Below, one piece after another: positions 7,634-15,851 of a DNA stretch of 64,000 bases. Location of the stretch: contig CACZGS010000003.1 of NCBI GenBank assembly GCA_902780785.1, positions 1 through 64,000 of the forward strand. The letters run 5' to 3'. The notes below the pieces were generated by a model. It made no database searches and was not told the DNA's origin. It saw only the letters and a list, made by a program, of their open reading frames with translations. The position numbers and the translations under genes are program-made. Origin of the DNA: Oscillospiraceae bacterium (GTDB taxonomy: Bacteria > Bacillota > Clostridia > Saccharofermentanales > Saccharofermentanaceae). Numbering within the stretch: position 1 is the first letter of the stretch; each line of letters begins with the position of its first letter.

Positions 7634-9670
7634 TCAGTAGTATTGAACCAGCAGCTCGCCGGTCTCGACAGAATATGCTAAATAGTAGGTTACTGTCTGC
7701 AGCTGTCCGTTCGAAATGCAGGAATTCACACACTCACAGCACCATGCCGGGATCAGCTCCACATCTCCGAATGTGGCATTCTTCGGAATATATTCCACAC
7801 TCACCTTAACGATCTCAAACTTCTGATCGGTGACCGTAATTCCCGGACCATAGTTGCCGTCTGCAGGAATATCAATCTTCATATCTTCCAGGCATTTGTC
7901 AGCGATGTTATCAAACGGGACCACATTGGTTACAGGCTTGATATCAACTGTTTTCATAGCAGATTTTCCCTGGAAACCGAATATGCCGTCTTTCGAGACC
8001 TTTATGTTGAAACCAATGCTGCAAAGATGTCCGGCTTCGGCTTCATCAGAAACATCATCGCGTCTCATGACGCCTTTAACGAGTGCAACGGGCAAGCCGT
8101 TATATTCAGCCTGCAAGTTGACATCATAATAGCCTTTGTTATTTTGCGTATCATTAGCGGCAAGGATATTAAATATCCTGTATTCAAAAGGCGAATATGC
8201 CTGGATAAAACCGATCGCATCATTGCCTGCCGAAGTTGCATCAGTACTCATTCCCAAAGGTGTTTTATCCGTTACAAAGCCTTTCTTCATTATTACTTCG
8301 CCGGAGTCTCCATCCCACGTGTTAATGTCTTTATCGTAATCAGTGAAATCAATGATGCCGTCATTCAAATCACATGTTACCTGCGGACGCTTTGAAGCAT
8401 CAGGATAGTTTTGAGCGACCCATTCATTATTGAGCTTATCCAATAAGTCTTTGTCATAGGTTAGTTTTGCCTTTTTCAGATCCTTGTCTGCGATCGACTC
8501 AATATCAGCATTGATAGATAAAGTTGCACCATTATACTCAATGCTCTTCTCGATATGCGTGTTATTATCAGTAAAGGAAATAGCCTTCTCACCTGACGTC
8601 TCCGCGTCTGAAGTCTCCGGCTGAACGTTTTGTGTCTCTTTGCTGCTTTCAGCTGCACTTCCAGCTGTTGTGGGATTCATCGTTGCACAGCCCGAAAAGA
8701 CGAGCAACACAGCCACGATACCCGCAAGAAGCTTCTGTTGCTGCCTGGCAGGACTCTTAATATTTTCGATTCTCTTCTTCATCATCTTATAACCGCCTCT
8801 CATGCCGGTTGAAATCGTAAACCCAAAGTGTGATGCGGATTTACGCTGTAATAATCCGAACAGTGTCTGCGCATATTCTTTCGCTGCGCCGATACCATAT
8901 ACTTTCAGGACTTCTTCATCGCAGGCCAGTTCGCAATCGCGTCCTGACAGTACGAAAGCTGCCCAGATAACAGGGTTATACCAATTAAGTGCAAGAACCA
9001 GATATCTGAGTATTACCCAGAAGAAATCCCCGTGCTTATGATGACAAGCCTCGTGGCAGATCACATATTTGCTGAGTCTGTCAGAAGATCTGTCAACATA
9101 AATGCTGTTTACCAGAAGGAACGGTGTTCCCTTATGGCCTAAGCTGTAGATCCTAAGGCCGCTTAACGGGTCTCTGCCAACATAAGATCTCCTGCGTTTG
9201 CAATGAATGACGAAACCAATGTTATACACAACAATTCCGGCTATCATTGTCACAGCTACAGCCAGGACTGTATTCTGAATAACGGATCTGAGATCCACCG
9301 GGGGGGTGACAGCTTCATTGCTTTGTATAACCTGATCTTCTGTAACATCATTCTTAGCTATTGCAGATACTTGTGAGGACGGCTGTCCATAGTTATAGAC
9401 CGGGGGAACGCCTTGCTCAGTTACATCTTCAGTTACTTCATTGCTCTCAGTTACAGCTTCGGCAATAACAGTTTCTTTCACGGGTAAAAAAGGCCTGATC
9501 TCAGCTGCTACAGGAACATTGATCTTAACGAAAGGTGCAACAAGCATATAGACAGGAACGGCAAGCCACAAAGCATACTGCTGCCTTTTCTGGATCTTTC
9601 CGTTGGAAAGAGCACGGATAACAATAATAAGGATCGCAATAAGCGATACACCGATAATATAACGCAACAT
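7634..9670 (-). CDS. BlaR1/MecR1-family sensor, M56 zinc peptidase (module 2)
   Basis: A 678-residue second copy of the BlaR1 architecture. Helices are at about 3-20, 32-48, 130-155, 217-240 and 313-330. The zinc motif is HEACH (206-210) with ELACDE near 247. The Pro/Thr/Glu-rich loop at 60-125 is longer than in module 1. The last helix ends in LVFSGCAT, which reads like an embedded lipobox. This suggests the extracellular part (about 334-678) descends from a fused lipoprotein. That domain shows no similarity by eye to the module 1 domain, so the two sensors probably detect different signals. ATG at 9670 has GAGGAG 7 bases upstream and follows the blaI stop by 1 base, so it is co-transcribed. 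Confidence 0.88.
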   Translation of the reverse strand: MLRYIIGVSLIAILIIVIRALSNGKIQKRQQYALWLAVPVYMLVAPFVKINVPVAAEIRPFLPVKETVIAEAVTESNEVTEDVTEQGVPPVYNYGQPSSQVSAIAKNDVTEDQVIQSNEAVTPPVDLRSVIQNTVLAVAVTMIAGIVVYNIGFVIHCKRRRSYVGRDPLSGLRIYSLGHKGTPFLLVNSIYVDRSSDRLSKYVICHEACHHKHGDFFWVILRYLVLALNWYNPVIWAAFVLSGRDCELACDEEVLKVYGIGAAKEYAQTLFGLLQRKSASHFGFTISTGMRGGYKMMKKRIENIKSPARQQQKLLAGIVAVLLVFSGCATMNPTTAGSAAESSKETQNVQPETSDAETSGEKAISFTDNNTHIEKSIEYNGATLSINADIESIADKDLKKAKLTYDKDLLDKLNNEWVAQNYPDASKRPQVTCDLNDGIIDFTDYDKDINTWDGDSGEVIMKKGFVTDKTPLGMSTDATSAGNDAIGFIQAYSPFEYRIFNILAANDTQNNKGYYDVNLQAEYNGLPVALVKGVMRRDDVSDEAEAGHLCSIGFNIKVSKDGIFGFQGKSAMKTVDIKPVTNVVPFDNIADKCLEDMKIDIPADGNYGPGITVTDQKFEIVKVSVEYIPKNATFGDVELIPAWCCECVNSCISNGQLQTVTYYLAYSVETGELLVQYY

Positions 9671-9671
9671 A

Positions 9672-10028
9672 TCACATCTCCTCGATCATCTTTTTTATCT
9701 CATTAAGCTGCTCTTCTGTAAGAGCTTCAGAGCCAATGAGATTAGAGATCATGAGACCTACGTTGCCGTCATAGACCTTATCAATGAATGTCGTTGTTTC
9801 TTCGATCTCCGATTCTGTTCTGTCAATGACAGGATAGAATCTCTTGGTGCGGCCATCCTGATCGAATGTGACAATACCTTTCTCAACCATTCTCTTCAGT
9901 AAGGTAATGATCGTATGCTTCGTCCAACCCGTGCTCGAAAGGAGCTCCTTCGTGAGTTCGGTTAACGTCATAGGACCATGCTTCCAAAGACAATTGGTTA
10001 TCTTCCATTCTGAATCCGTTAAACGCAT
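9672..10028 (-). CDS. BlaI/MecI-family transcriptional repressor (module 2)
   Basis: A 118-residue winged-helix repressor paired with the downstream M56 protein. Residues 1-70 have the family signature (LTDSEWKI, LWKHGPMTLTEL, GWTKHTIITLLKRM, GxVTFDQDGRTKRFYP). The C-terminus is the dimerisation/cleavage region. Start is ATG at 10028, with GGGGG 8 bases upstream, in preference to an in-frame upstream ATG at 10046. The promoter and imperfect operator just upstream resemble those of module 1, and cross-regulation between the modules is possible. Confidence 0.9.
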   Translation of the reverse strand: MRLTDSEWKITNCLWKHGPMTLTELTKELLSSTGWTKHTIITLLKRMVEKGIVTFDQDGRTKRFYPVIDRTESEIEETTTFIDKVYDGNVGLMISNLIGSEALTEEQLNEIKKMIEEM

Positions 10029-10039
10029 GCTATTATCCC

Positions 10040-10099
10040 CCAGCATTTTGGTAAACCCGTGTACACCAAATATAGCATTATTGGTAGACCGGAGTCAAC
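10040..10099 (-). promoter_or_regulatory. blaI-blaR1 promoter and operator (module 2)
   Basis: The minus strand shows TTGACT, 18 bases, TATATT. Immediately downstream is an imperfect inverted repeat, TTTGGTGTA-6-TTTACCAAA. The GTAAACC half site is also present in the module 1 operator. Confidence 0.6.
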
Positions 10100-10145
10100 C
10101 AACTTAACTCAAATAAAATGTGGCAATTCAGAATGAACGGAAAAC

Positions 10146-10181
10146 GGCCAAAATAAAGGAGCTGCCGTTGTAGGCAGCTCC
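10146..10181 (-). terminator. Rho-independent terminator (GGAGC family) after the alpha/beta hydrolase
   Basis: Perfect 9-bp stem GGAGCTGCC / GGCAGCTCC (10158-10181) with a 6-base loop and a T-rich tract (TTTATTTT) on the minus strand. Confidence 0.85.
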
Positions 10182-10208
10182 TGTTAAGCACAATGATTCA
10201 TTTATTAT

Positions 10209-10946
10209 TCAGATCTCCGACAGGAAGTCTAAGATCCTCTTATTGATATCATCTATCTGCTCTCCGACGAAATGCGGACGGTGTCCGCCTCCCATCACTT
10301 TATAGGTCTTCGCAGAAGGAACTTTCTCCTGTAATTCCTCGACTGTTCCGAACGGATCATTCTCGCCGTTGATAAAGAATGCAGGGCATCTGATGTTCTG
10401 CCACTCTTCATCTGTCAGACACGGCTGTGTCTGCCAGTCTGCTACGGTATTCCTTAAATAGGTCTGCCAGTCTCCCTTGTGCGCATCGAAATGCCTGACC
10501 TTCATATCTTCGATGAATTCTTCATGACCGTTCTTCAACAGATTCTCCGGAAGGAAATCTTCAGCGCCTTCAGGCCTCGCATGAGCCGCACCGCCAATGG
10601 TTACAAGGCTCTTTACCTTCTCAGGATAATTAGCTGACATATAGCAGCCTACATATGCACCGCAGCTATAGCCGATTATGTGTGCCTGAGAGATTCCGAG
10701 CTTGTCGAGGAACATGGCCATGTCATCAGCGACCATACGGCTGTTCCAGGTCAAGTCATCGCAAGTCGTTCTTCCGTGTCCGCGGAAATCAGGGAAAAGG
10801 CATCTGTACTTCCCTGAGAACGGCAGGATCTGACCGGAAAATGCAAGCAAGCCTCTGCTGAAGTGGCTATGGAGAAACAATACCGTCTCCCCTCTGCCAA
10901 ACTCCTCATAATACAGATTCAGTCCGTTTAATTCTGCATAAGGCAT
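10209..10946 (-). CDS. Alpha/beta-fold hydrolase
   Basis: A 245-residue cytoplasmic alpha/beta hydrolase. The nucleophile elbow GYSCGA carries the catalytic Ser, the oxyanion region is LFLHSHF, an acidic residue follows the strand ending FINGEND, and the catalytic His lies in GGGHRPH near the C-terminus. The substrate cannot be predicted; carboxylesterases, haloperoxidase-like enzymes and lactonases share this layout. I prefer ATG at 10946, where GGAGG lies 11 bases upstream; the alternative GTG at 10964 lacks a site. It probably forms an operon with the preceding flavin reductase-like gene (25-base gap) and the MarR gene. Confidence 0.85.
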   Translation of the reverse strand: MPYAELNGLNLYYEEFGRGETVLFLHSHFSRGLLAFSGQILPFSGKYRCLFPDFRGHGRTTCDDLTWNSRMVADDMAMFLDKLGISQAHIIGYSCGAYVGCYMSANYPEKVKSLVTIGGAAHARPEGAEDFLPENLLKNGHEEFIEDMKVRHFDAHKGDWQTYLRNTVADWQTQPCLTDEEWQNIRCPAFFINGENDPFGTVEELQEKVPSAKTYKVMGGGHRPHFVGEQIDDINKRILDFLSEI

Positions 10947-10971
10947 ATTTTCGAGAGCCTCCACTACTGAA

Positions 10972-11571
10972 TCATAAGCTCTTCATCGGTTCGCCCCATG
11001 ATCCGAGATCACGGCCGTCCGTGCTTACATAATGCTGCTCGCCGCCGCAGAGAACCTGCTTTACGGACTTAAATCTCTCAATGAAAGGAACATCCTTATT
11101 TGTCAGATCTTCTCTCATCGTCTCACCCATGATCTTGCAGAGGAAAACATCGCTTCCGCTCTCCAAGTGGATCTCCTGCATGACCTGAAGTTCCATGCTT
11201 ACAGGGCTCTCGGCAATTGTCGGTACATTTAAGACCACGCCCTTTTCGATAGTAGGACTGAATCGCATCTTATCCGGGTGTTCCCTGCCGCCGACGATTC
11301 CGTAGTAGTCTGCAAGAGGCAGCAGTTCTTCGGTAACAAGATTAGCAGAGAAGATACCATTCTTGCGGATAAGATCCTTAGTGAGCTTATCACCGCCGAT
11401 GCAGGCCATTACTCCCATTCCCGCACCTTCACCGTTAAGGTCCGGCGCGTGCAGATAACTGAACCAGCAGAACAGTCCGAAATTCGGTGTTCCGTCCTCC
11501 CTGTATGTGCCGTAAAGGAACAGCTGCTGCGGGCAGAAATCGTTATAATTCTTAACTTTGATCTTTGTCAT
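10972..11571 (-). CDS. Flavin reductase-like (FMN-binding split barrel) protein
   Basis: A 199-residue protein of the flavin reductase-like/FMN-binding split-barrel type. Visible hallmarks are the N-terminal GTYREDGTPNFGLFCW segment and the central ...KNGIFSANL element, which holds FMN in the family. The likely role is NAD(P)H- or ferredoxin-linked flavin reduction or binding. It starts 2 bases after the marR stop with GGAAG 6 bases upstream, so it belongs to the MarR-controlled transcript. A regulated redox or detoxification response is a reasonable inference. Confidence 0.75.
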   Translation of the reverse strand: MTKIKVKNYNDFCPQQLFLYGTYREDGTPNFGLFCWFSYLHAPDLNGEGAGMGVMACIGGDKLTKDLIRKNGIFSANLVTEELLPLADYYGIVGGREHPDKMRFSPTIEKGVVLNVPTIAESPVSMELQVMQEIHLESGSDVFLCKIMGETMREDLTNKDVPFIERFKSVKQVLCGGEQHYVSTDGRDLGSWGEPMKSL

Positions 11572-11572
11572 G

Positions 11573-12031
11573 TTATTCTTCCTTTCCCCTTCTTGGGCTC
11601 TTTTCTGACTGTTCAAGATTTTCGAGGATACGGTCAAGGAACTGATCCATTTCTTTGACTTCAGCTTCCGCGAAATCCTTATAGAAGACCTCGTTCATCT
11701 TCTGAGATACTTCGTCATATTTCCCCTGAAGAGCACGGGCTTTCTCAGTCAGAGAGATAAGAGTTTGTCTTTTGTCAGATTCGGCTGCTTTCCTCACGAT
11801 CAGGCCGGCTTCTTCCATTCGTCCGAGCATTGCGGTCAATGTATTCTTTGCAAGCCCGGTCTTCTGTGAGAGCTCCACGATTGGAACTTCATCCTTTTGC
11901 CAAAGAACATAAAGGATACGCCCCTGAGGGCCGTTGAACTCCTCAACGCCGCTTTCCTGCAAAAGGCGCTGGAATATCCGCGCCTGCACCTGTTTGATCT
12001 GAGATATCAAGAAGCCTGTTCTGGATTCCAT
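11573..12031 (-). CDS. MarR-family transcriptional regulator
   Basis: A 152-residue winged-helix regulator. The MarR core runs from about residue 30 to 105: PQGRILYVLW, VELSQKTGLAKNTLTAMLGRMEEAGLI, and the wing with DKRQTLISLTEKA. Start is ATG at 12031 with GGAGG just upstream. The longer in-frame extension back to 12151 runs through the promoter and is rejected. Two palindromes flank the promoter -35/-10 region, so it almost certainly represses its own operon, which continues into the flavin reductase-like and hydrolase genes. Confidence 0.92.
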   Translation of the reverse strand: MESRTGFLISQIKQVQARIFQRLLQESGVEEFNGPQGRILYVLWQKDEVPIVELSQKTGLAKNTLTAMLGRMEEAGLIVRKAAESDKRQTLISLTEKARALQGKYDEVSQKMNEVFYKDFAEAEVKEMDQFLDRILENLEQSEKSPRRGKEE

Positions 12032-12063
12032 ATTGCCTCCGGAGCAAATAAGATCTGAATAGA

Positions 12064-12107
12064 TAGTACTATATAGAACTATTTTTATCAAGGTTCTATA
12101 TAGAACT
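12064..12107 (-). promoter_or_regulatory. marR promoter with two palindromic operators
   Basis: TTGATA (12092-12087) and TACTAT (12069-12064) have a 17-base spacer on the minus strand. The perfect palindrome GTTCTATATAGAAC (12094-12107) abuts the -35 box. A near-perfect copy, AGTACTATATAGAACT (12066-12081), covers the -10 box. Their centres are 27 bases apart. Confidence 0.82.
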
Positions 12108-12124
12108 ATTTTTCGAGAAGGCGA

Positions 12125-12156
12125 AAAAATAGGAGCCGCCATACTTGGCAACTCCT
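12125..12156 (-). terminator. Terminator (GGAGC family) after the tRNA-Tyr operon
   Basis: Hairpin AGGAGTTGCC...GGCGGCTCCT (minus strand) has two G-U pairs and is followed by TATTTTTT. It lies 4 bases downstream of tRNA-Tyr. Confidence 0.85.
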
Positions 12157-12159
12157 ATC

Positions 12160-12244
12160 TGGTGGGAAGAGGTGGATTCGAACCACCGAAGTCAGTGACG
12201 ACAGATTTACAGTCTGTTCCCTTTGGCCGCTCGGGAATCTTCCC
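12160..12244 (-). tRNA. tRNA-Tyr (GUA)
   Basis: An 85-base class II tRNA with encoded CCA. The acceptor GGGAAGA pairs with TCTTCCC, the anticodon loop CTGTAAA gives GUA, the variable arm is long, and the T arm is GGTGGTTCGAATCCACC. It is co-transcribed with the CAU tRNA upstream. Confidence 0.95.
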
Positions 12245-12267
12245 ATATATATTCAAATGTTGTGTAA

Positions 12268-12344
12268 TGGTGGGCCTTCGGGGACTCGAACCCAGGACCA
12301 ACCGGTTATGAGCCGGGAGCTCTGACCAACTGAGCTAAAGGCCC
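12268..12344 (-). tRNA. tRNA with CAU anticodon (Met elongator or Ile2)
   Basis: A 77-base tRNA with encoded CCA, acceptor GGGCCTT/AAGGCCC and anticodon loop CTCATAA. The acceptor has a normal G1-C72 pair, so it is not the initiator. Elongator Met and lysidine-modified Ile2 cannot be separated with confidence by eye. The TAGCTCAGTTGGT D arm resembles both. Confidence 0.9.
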
Positions 12345-12383
12345 ACATCCACACTACACGTGCTTTTCTCAAAGCGCTTGATT

Positions 12384-12412
12384 AGTATAGTAATTAAGTT
12401 TAATTAAGTCAA
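12384..12412 (-). promoter_or_regulatory. Promoter of the tRNA(CAU)-tRNA-Tyr operon
   Basis: TTGACT (12412-12407) and TATACT (12389-12384) with a 17-base AT-rich spacer lie 40 bases upstream of the first tRNA. Confidence 0.88.
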
Positions 12413-12416
12413 GAGA

Positions 12417-12459
12417 AAATTTCCGGCTTGAAGCTATTATTTGCTCAAGCCGGAAATTT
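12417..12459 (-). terminator. Strong terminator after asd
   Basis: A 15-bp perfect stem AAATTTCCGGCTTGA / TCAAGCCGGAAATTT with a 13-base loop starts 15 bases after the asd stop. Its flanking A and T residues make it potentially bidirectional. Confidence 0.9.
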
Positions 12460-12474
12460 CTTACAAAACCTTAA

Positions 12475-13560
12475 TTATTTTGCTTGAATGTATCCCTTTG
12501 CTACAAGGAGCTCAGCTGTGAGAACACCGCCGCCTGCAGCGCCTCTTAATGTATTGTGTGAGAGGCAGCAGAACTTGTAATCGAAGATGTTATCTTCTCT
12601 GAGTCTTGCTACGGATACGCCCATGCCGTTCTCGAAGTTTGCGTCGAGCTTAGGCTGAGGACGGTTATCCTCATCAATGTACTGGAGGAAGTGCTTAGGA
12701 GCTGAAGGAAGACCGAGCTTTACTGCTTCGCTCTCATAAGAATTCCATACAGAGATGAGCTCTTCCTTGGAAGGCTTGTTCTCGAAGGATACGGAAACTG
12801 CAGCAGTATGACCTTCCTGAACTGCTACACGGTAGCACTGAGCAGAGATAACGGGATTCTTTGCAAGCTCGATGTGATCACCTGCGAATTCACCCCAAAC
12901 CTTGAGAGGCTCCTTCTCTGACTTCTCCTCTTCACCACCAATGTAAGGGATTACATTGCCTACCATCTCAGGCCAGTCCTTGAATGTCTTGCCGGCACCG
13001 GAGATTGCCTGGTATGTGCATACGGAGATCTGCTTGATACCGTTCTTAAGGAAAGGTGTAAGAGCAGGAACATAGCTCTGGATAGAGCAGTTAGGCTTAA
13101 CTGCGATGAATCCTCTCTTTGTGCCGAGTCTCATTCTCTGAGCGTCGATGAGCTTGATGTGATCGCTGTTGATCTCAGGGATGACCATAGGAACATCCTC
13201 TGTCCATCTGTTTGCAGAGTTGTTGGAAACAACAGGGCACTCGAGCTTAGCGATCTTCTCTTCCAAAGCATGGATCTCGTCCTTCTTCATATCTACAGCG
13301 CAGAATGTGAAGTCGATCTGCTCACAATATTCTTCGATATTGTCTGTACCGTAAACTACCATCTTCTTTACGAATTCCGGGCAAGGTATATCAAGCTTCC
13401 ATCTTCCCTCTACTGCCTCTTCGTAAGTCTTACCGGCAGATCTCGGAGATGCGCATAAAGCAGCGATCTCGAACCAGGGATGATCAGCGAGAAGTGTGAT
13501 AAATCTTTGTCCGACATAACCTGTAGCTCCGATAATGCCGACTTTCAGTTTCTGTTCCAT
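12475..13560 (-). CDS. asd: Aspartate-semialdehyde dehydrogenase, archaeal/fungal type
   Basis: This enzyme reduces L-aspartyl-4-phosphate to aspartate semialdehyde with NADPH, a branch point for lysine/diaminopimelate, threonine and methionine. It is 361 residues. The N-terminal Rossmann motif is GATGYVGQRF, the active-site Cys is in KPNCSIQ, and the C-terminal signature is LSHNTLRGAAGGG. These features and the length match the form described from archaea and yeast rather than the shorter classical bacterial form. ATG at 13560 is the most likely start (GGAG 10 bases upstream). A consensus promoter lies about 100 bases upstream and a strong terminator follows, so it is monocistronic. Confidence 0.93.
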   Translation of the reverse strand: MEQKLKVGIIGATGYVGQRFITLLADHPWFEIAALCASPRSAGKTYEEAVEGRWKLDIPCPEFVKKMVVYGTDNIEEYCEQIDFTFCAVDMKKDEIHALEEKIAKLECPVVSNNSANRWTEDVPMVIPEINSDHIKLIDAQRMRLGTKRGFIAVKPNCSIQSYVPALTPFLKNGIKQISVCTYQAISGAGKTFKDWPEMVGNVIPYIGGEEEKSEKEPLKVWGEFAGDHIELAKNPVISAQCYRVAVQEGHTAAVSVSFENKPSKEELISVWNSYESEAVKLGLPSAPKHFLQYIDEDNRPQPKLDANFENGMGVSVARLREDNIFDYKFCCLSHNTLRGAAGGGVLTAELLVAKGYIQAK

Positions 13561-13654
13561 TTCTAAAATACTCCATCTCTTCACGGGCTTTCACCGTGGT
13601 ATTATTTAGCTCGCTTGTCCGCGTACCGCGCACATTTGTCTTTCGAGCAAACAC

Positions 13655-13683
13655 ATATTAGCACAACACCTTTTATATAACAA
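13655..13683 (-). promoter_or_regulatory. asd promoter
   Basis: TTGTTA (13683-13678), 17 bases, TAATAT (13660-13655) on the minus strand. The resulting leader is about 90 bases with one short hairpin (CACGG/CCGTG). I see no lysine riboswitch or T-box. Confidence 0.6.
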
Positions 13684-13790
13684 GTGCGAAAAATGAAATA
13701 TGGAATAATTGGTAATAGTCAACAAATGCAGGTCTTTTAAGCCTTTTTCCTATGTTAGGTTTGTACCATATCGACAAAACCCAGACAGGA

Positions 13791-14738
13791 TCAGAATCCA
13801 ACCCTTCTTATAGCCTTTACGAGATTAGCGGCATAGGTTTCCGTTCCGAGGCAGTTCGGGTGAAGATTATCAAGATAGTACTCTTCAAGGTGCGGAACGA
13901 GGCTCAGGCCGTCTATTACAGTGATGTTGGGATATCTGCCTGCGATCGCCCTAACCTTTTCGCAGAAGGCGTAAAAGACAGGAAGCGCTTCGATGTTATC
14001 ACCTCTCCAGATCGGAGAAATGCAAAGGATGGGCTTTTCCGTGCCATATATGCCGGTAAGTGTCTCATAGTATTCCTCGACGGCTTCAGGTCCGTCACCA
14101 TACTGGTTTGTGCCCAAAGCCACAACGATCTTGTCAGGATCGTACCCGGGCATCTTCATGAGTGACTTCTTATCGTAGATATATCCGCCTATTCCCTGGT
14201 TTATTATGTCCCAGTTTAGCTCGCGGTTAGCAATGCTTACGTATGTCTCCGATGAACGCAGAGGTCCGTAGCCCTGAGTGATCGAATCGCCGAGCCAGAG
14301 GACTTTGGTATCTTTAACAGGAATCTCGTAAGAAGAATCAATGGAAAATTCCTTTATAACGAGCGTCGCATCGGCAACAAGATAGATGACTACATCATGA
14401 ACGCCTTCAGGCAGAGTAAACTCGAGGCGTCCCTCTTCCTTCATGTCCTTAACGTAAAAGATCTGAGAGGCCATCCCGTCAACATAAAGCTCGACTGAAT
14501 CCTCCGAACACTTCCACAGAAATTTATAGTCAAAGGATATTTTCGAAGCGTCAGTCCTCAGCTCCAAAGTCTTCGCCGTGGAAGCGTCGCACCTCTCGTA
14601 CCACATCTCAAAAGCACCCTTAAAATATTCCATCTGCACTTTTGTGTACTGGTTTGCCTTAAGGAATCCATCAGGAGTCTCCTCAAATTCATATGCTCCG
14701 AAATATATCTTCTTAAGTTCTTCGTTAGTCAGGATCAT
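13791..14738 (-). CDS. SGNH/GDSL-family hydrolase with N-terminal beta domain
   Basis: A 315-residue esterase-like protein. The C-terminal SGNH domain (about 143-315) shows block I GDSITQGYG (Ser152), block II QGIGG, block III GTNQ and block V DNLHPN with the catalytic His. Residues 1-140 form a predicted beta-rich domain, as in two-domain carbohydrate esterases. No signal peptide is present, so it acts in the cytoplasm, probably on acylated sugars or oligosaccharides. Downstream (13584-13790) lies the asd promoter region. It is transcribed away from the recombinase gene, with 135 bases between the two starts. Confidence 0.85.
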   Translation of the reverse strand: MILTNEELKKIYFGAYEFEETPDGFLKANQYTKVQMEYFKGAFEMWYERCDASTAKTLELRTDASKISFDYKFLWKCSEDSVELYVDGMASQIFYVKDMKEEGRLEFTLPEGVHDVVIYLVADATLVIKEFSIDSSYEIPVKDTKVLWLGDSITQGYGPLRSSETYVSIANRELNWDIINQGIGGYIYDKKSLMKMPGYDPDKIVVALGTNQYGDGPEAVEEYYETLTGIYGTEKPILCISPIWRGDNIEALPVFYAFCEKVRAIAGRYPNITVIDGLSLVPHLEEYYLDNLHPNCLGTETYAANLVKAIRRVGF

Positions 14739-14873
14739 GTTCGTTCTCCCCGCTTTAAAGGTATTTATTGATCAGATACCCATAACTTTATCATTATTAT
14801 CCCGGCATAAACACTTGAATCCGGATATTTGTAATATAATTATACCGAATACATAAAAGGAGGTTTATAGCTT

Positions 14874-15851
14874 ATGTTGCCGACATTTCCGCTTCTCGAG
14901 AACTATTTAAGCTACATGGAAGCTGCTCTCGGACGCTCGGAAAACACAGTCAAGGAATACCGCTATGACCTCATCCTTTTCGCAAGGTTCTTAAAGCTCG
15001 ACAGAGGCATGGTCCCTAACGACACGCCGTTAGAAGAGATCGACATCTCAGACATCGATGCAAAGATCCTCAATAAAGTTACGACTGACGATCTTCTTGC
15101 ATTCGTTATCTGGCTTTCCAGATCGCGAAAACAGTCCAACGCTTCAAGAGCAAGACACATAGCTTCCCTTAAGAGCTTTTTTAAATATCTTCACTCAAAG
15201 AAGAGACTTATCGACAACAACCCCGCATACGATATCGAGACACCAAAGATCGGCAAACGCATGCCCAAATACCTGACGCTCGAGCAGAGTCAGGAGCTCC
15301 TTAAGACCGCCTATGATTCACCCAAGGAATCCAACGAGCGCGACTACTGCATGCTGACGCTCTTCCTTAACTGCGGAATGCGTTTATCCGAACTTCGCGG
15401 AATCAACACAAACGATATTCACGGCACCACTCTGACCGTTATCGGTAAAGGTAATAAAGAGCGCACGATCTATCTTAACGATGCATGCCTTGAAGCGCTT
15501 AATGACTGGATGAACAAGAGAGCGACACTGAAGATCAAGCCCTCCGCAGAAAAGGCCCTGTTCGTTTCCAAGCGCGGCACGAGGATCTCCGACGACATGA
15601 TCCAGATCACGATAAAGCGTCTTCTTGAAGAAGCCGGCATCGATACAAGAATCTACTCCGTGCATAAGCTCAGACACACGGCCGCTACGCTTATGTACAA
15701 GTACGGCAAAGTAGATATCAGAAATCTCCAGCTGATCTTAGGACACCAGAGCGTCTCCACTACCCAGATCTACACGCATGTAGATGATGAAGCTCTCCAC
15801 CGCGCGATAGAGAGCAACCCTCTGGCTAATTTCGATCCTGATAAGAAATGA
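14874..15851 (+). CDS. Tyrosine recombinase, XerC/XerD-like
   Basis: A 325-residue site-specific recombinase. The N-terminal SAM-like DNA-binding domain is about 1-115 and the catalytic domain about 130-315. Catalytic residues are visible: Arg170 (CGMRLSEL), Lys in GKGNKER (about 192-195), His264 and Arg267 (HKLRH), His291 (GHQS) and Tyr300 (QIYTH). The size and motifs fit chromosome-dimer-resolution recombinases, but one-gene tyrosine integrases look similar. No attachment repeats or phage genes are nearby, so a housekeeping role is preferred. AAGGAGG precedes the ATG. Its stop shares TGATCA with the convergent flavodoxin-like gene. Confidence 0.9.
   Translation: MLPTFPLLENYLSYMEAALGRSENTVKEYRYDLILFARFLKLDRGMVPNDTPLEEIDISDIDAKILNKVTTDDLLAFVIWLSRSRKQSNASRARHIASLKSFFKYLHSKKRLIDNNPAYDIETPKIGKRMPKYLTLEQSQELLKTAYDSPKESNERDYCMLTLFLNCGMRLSELRGINTNDIHGTTLTVIGKGNKERTIYLNDACLEALNDWMNKRATLKIKPSAEKALFVSKRGTRISDDMIQITIKRLLEEAGIDTRIYSVHKLRHTAATLMYKYGKVDIRNLQLILGHQSVSTTQIYTHVDDEALHRAIESNPLANFDPDKK

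Noticed and set aside
13584..13660. Lysine riboswitch or T-box before asd
   Set aside because: The leader is only about 90 bases with a single short hairpin; no conserved riboswitch core or specifier-loop/T-box sequence was seen.
14874..15851. Integrase marking a genomic island
   Set aside because: No att repeats, tRNA junction or phage genes lie nearby; the size and motifs equally fit housekeeping XerC/XerD.
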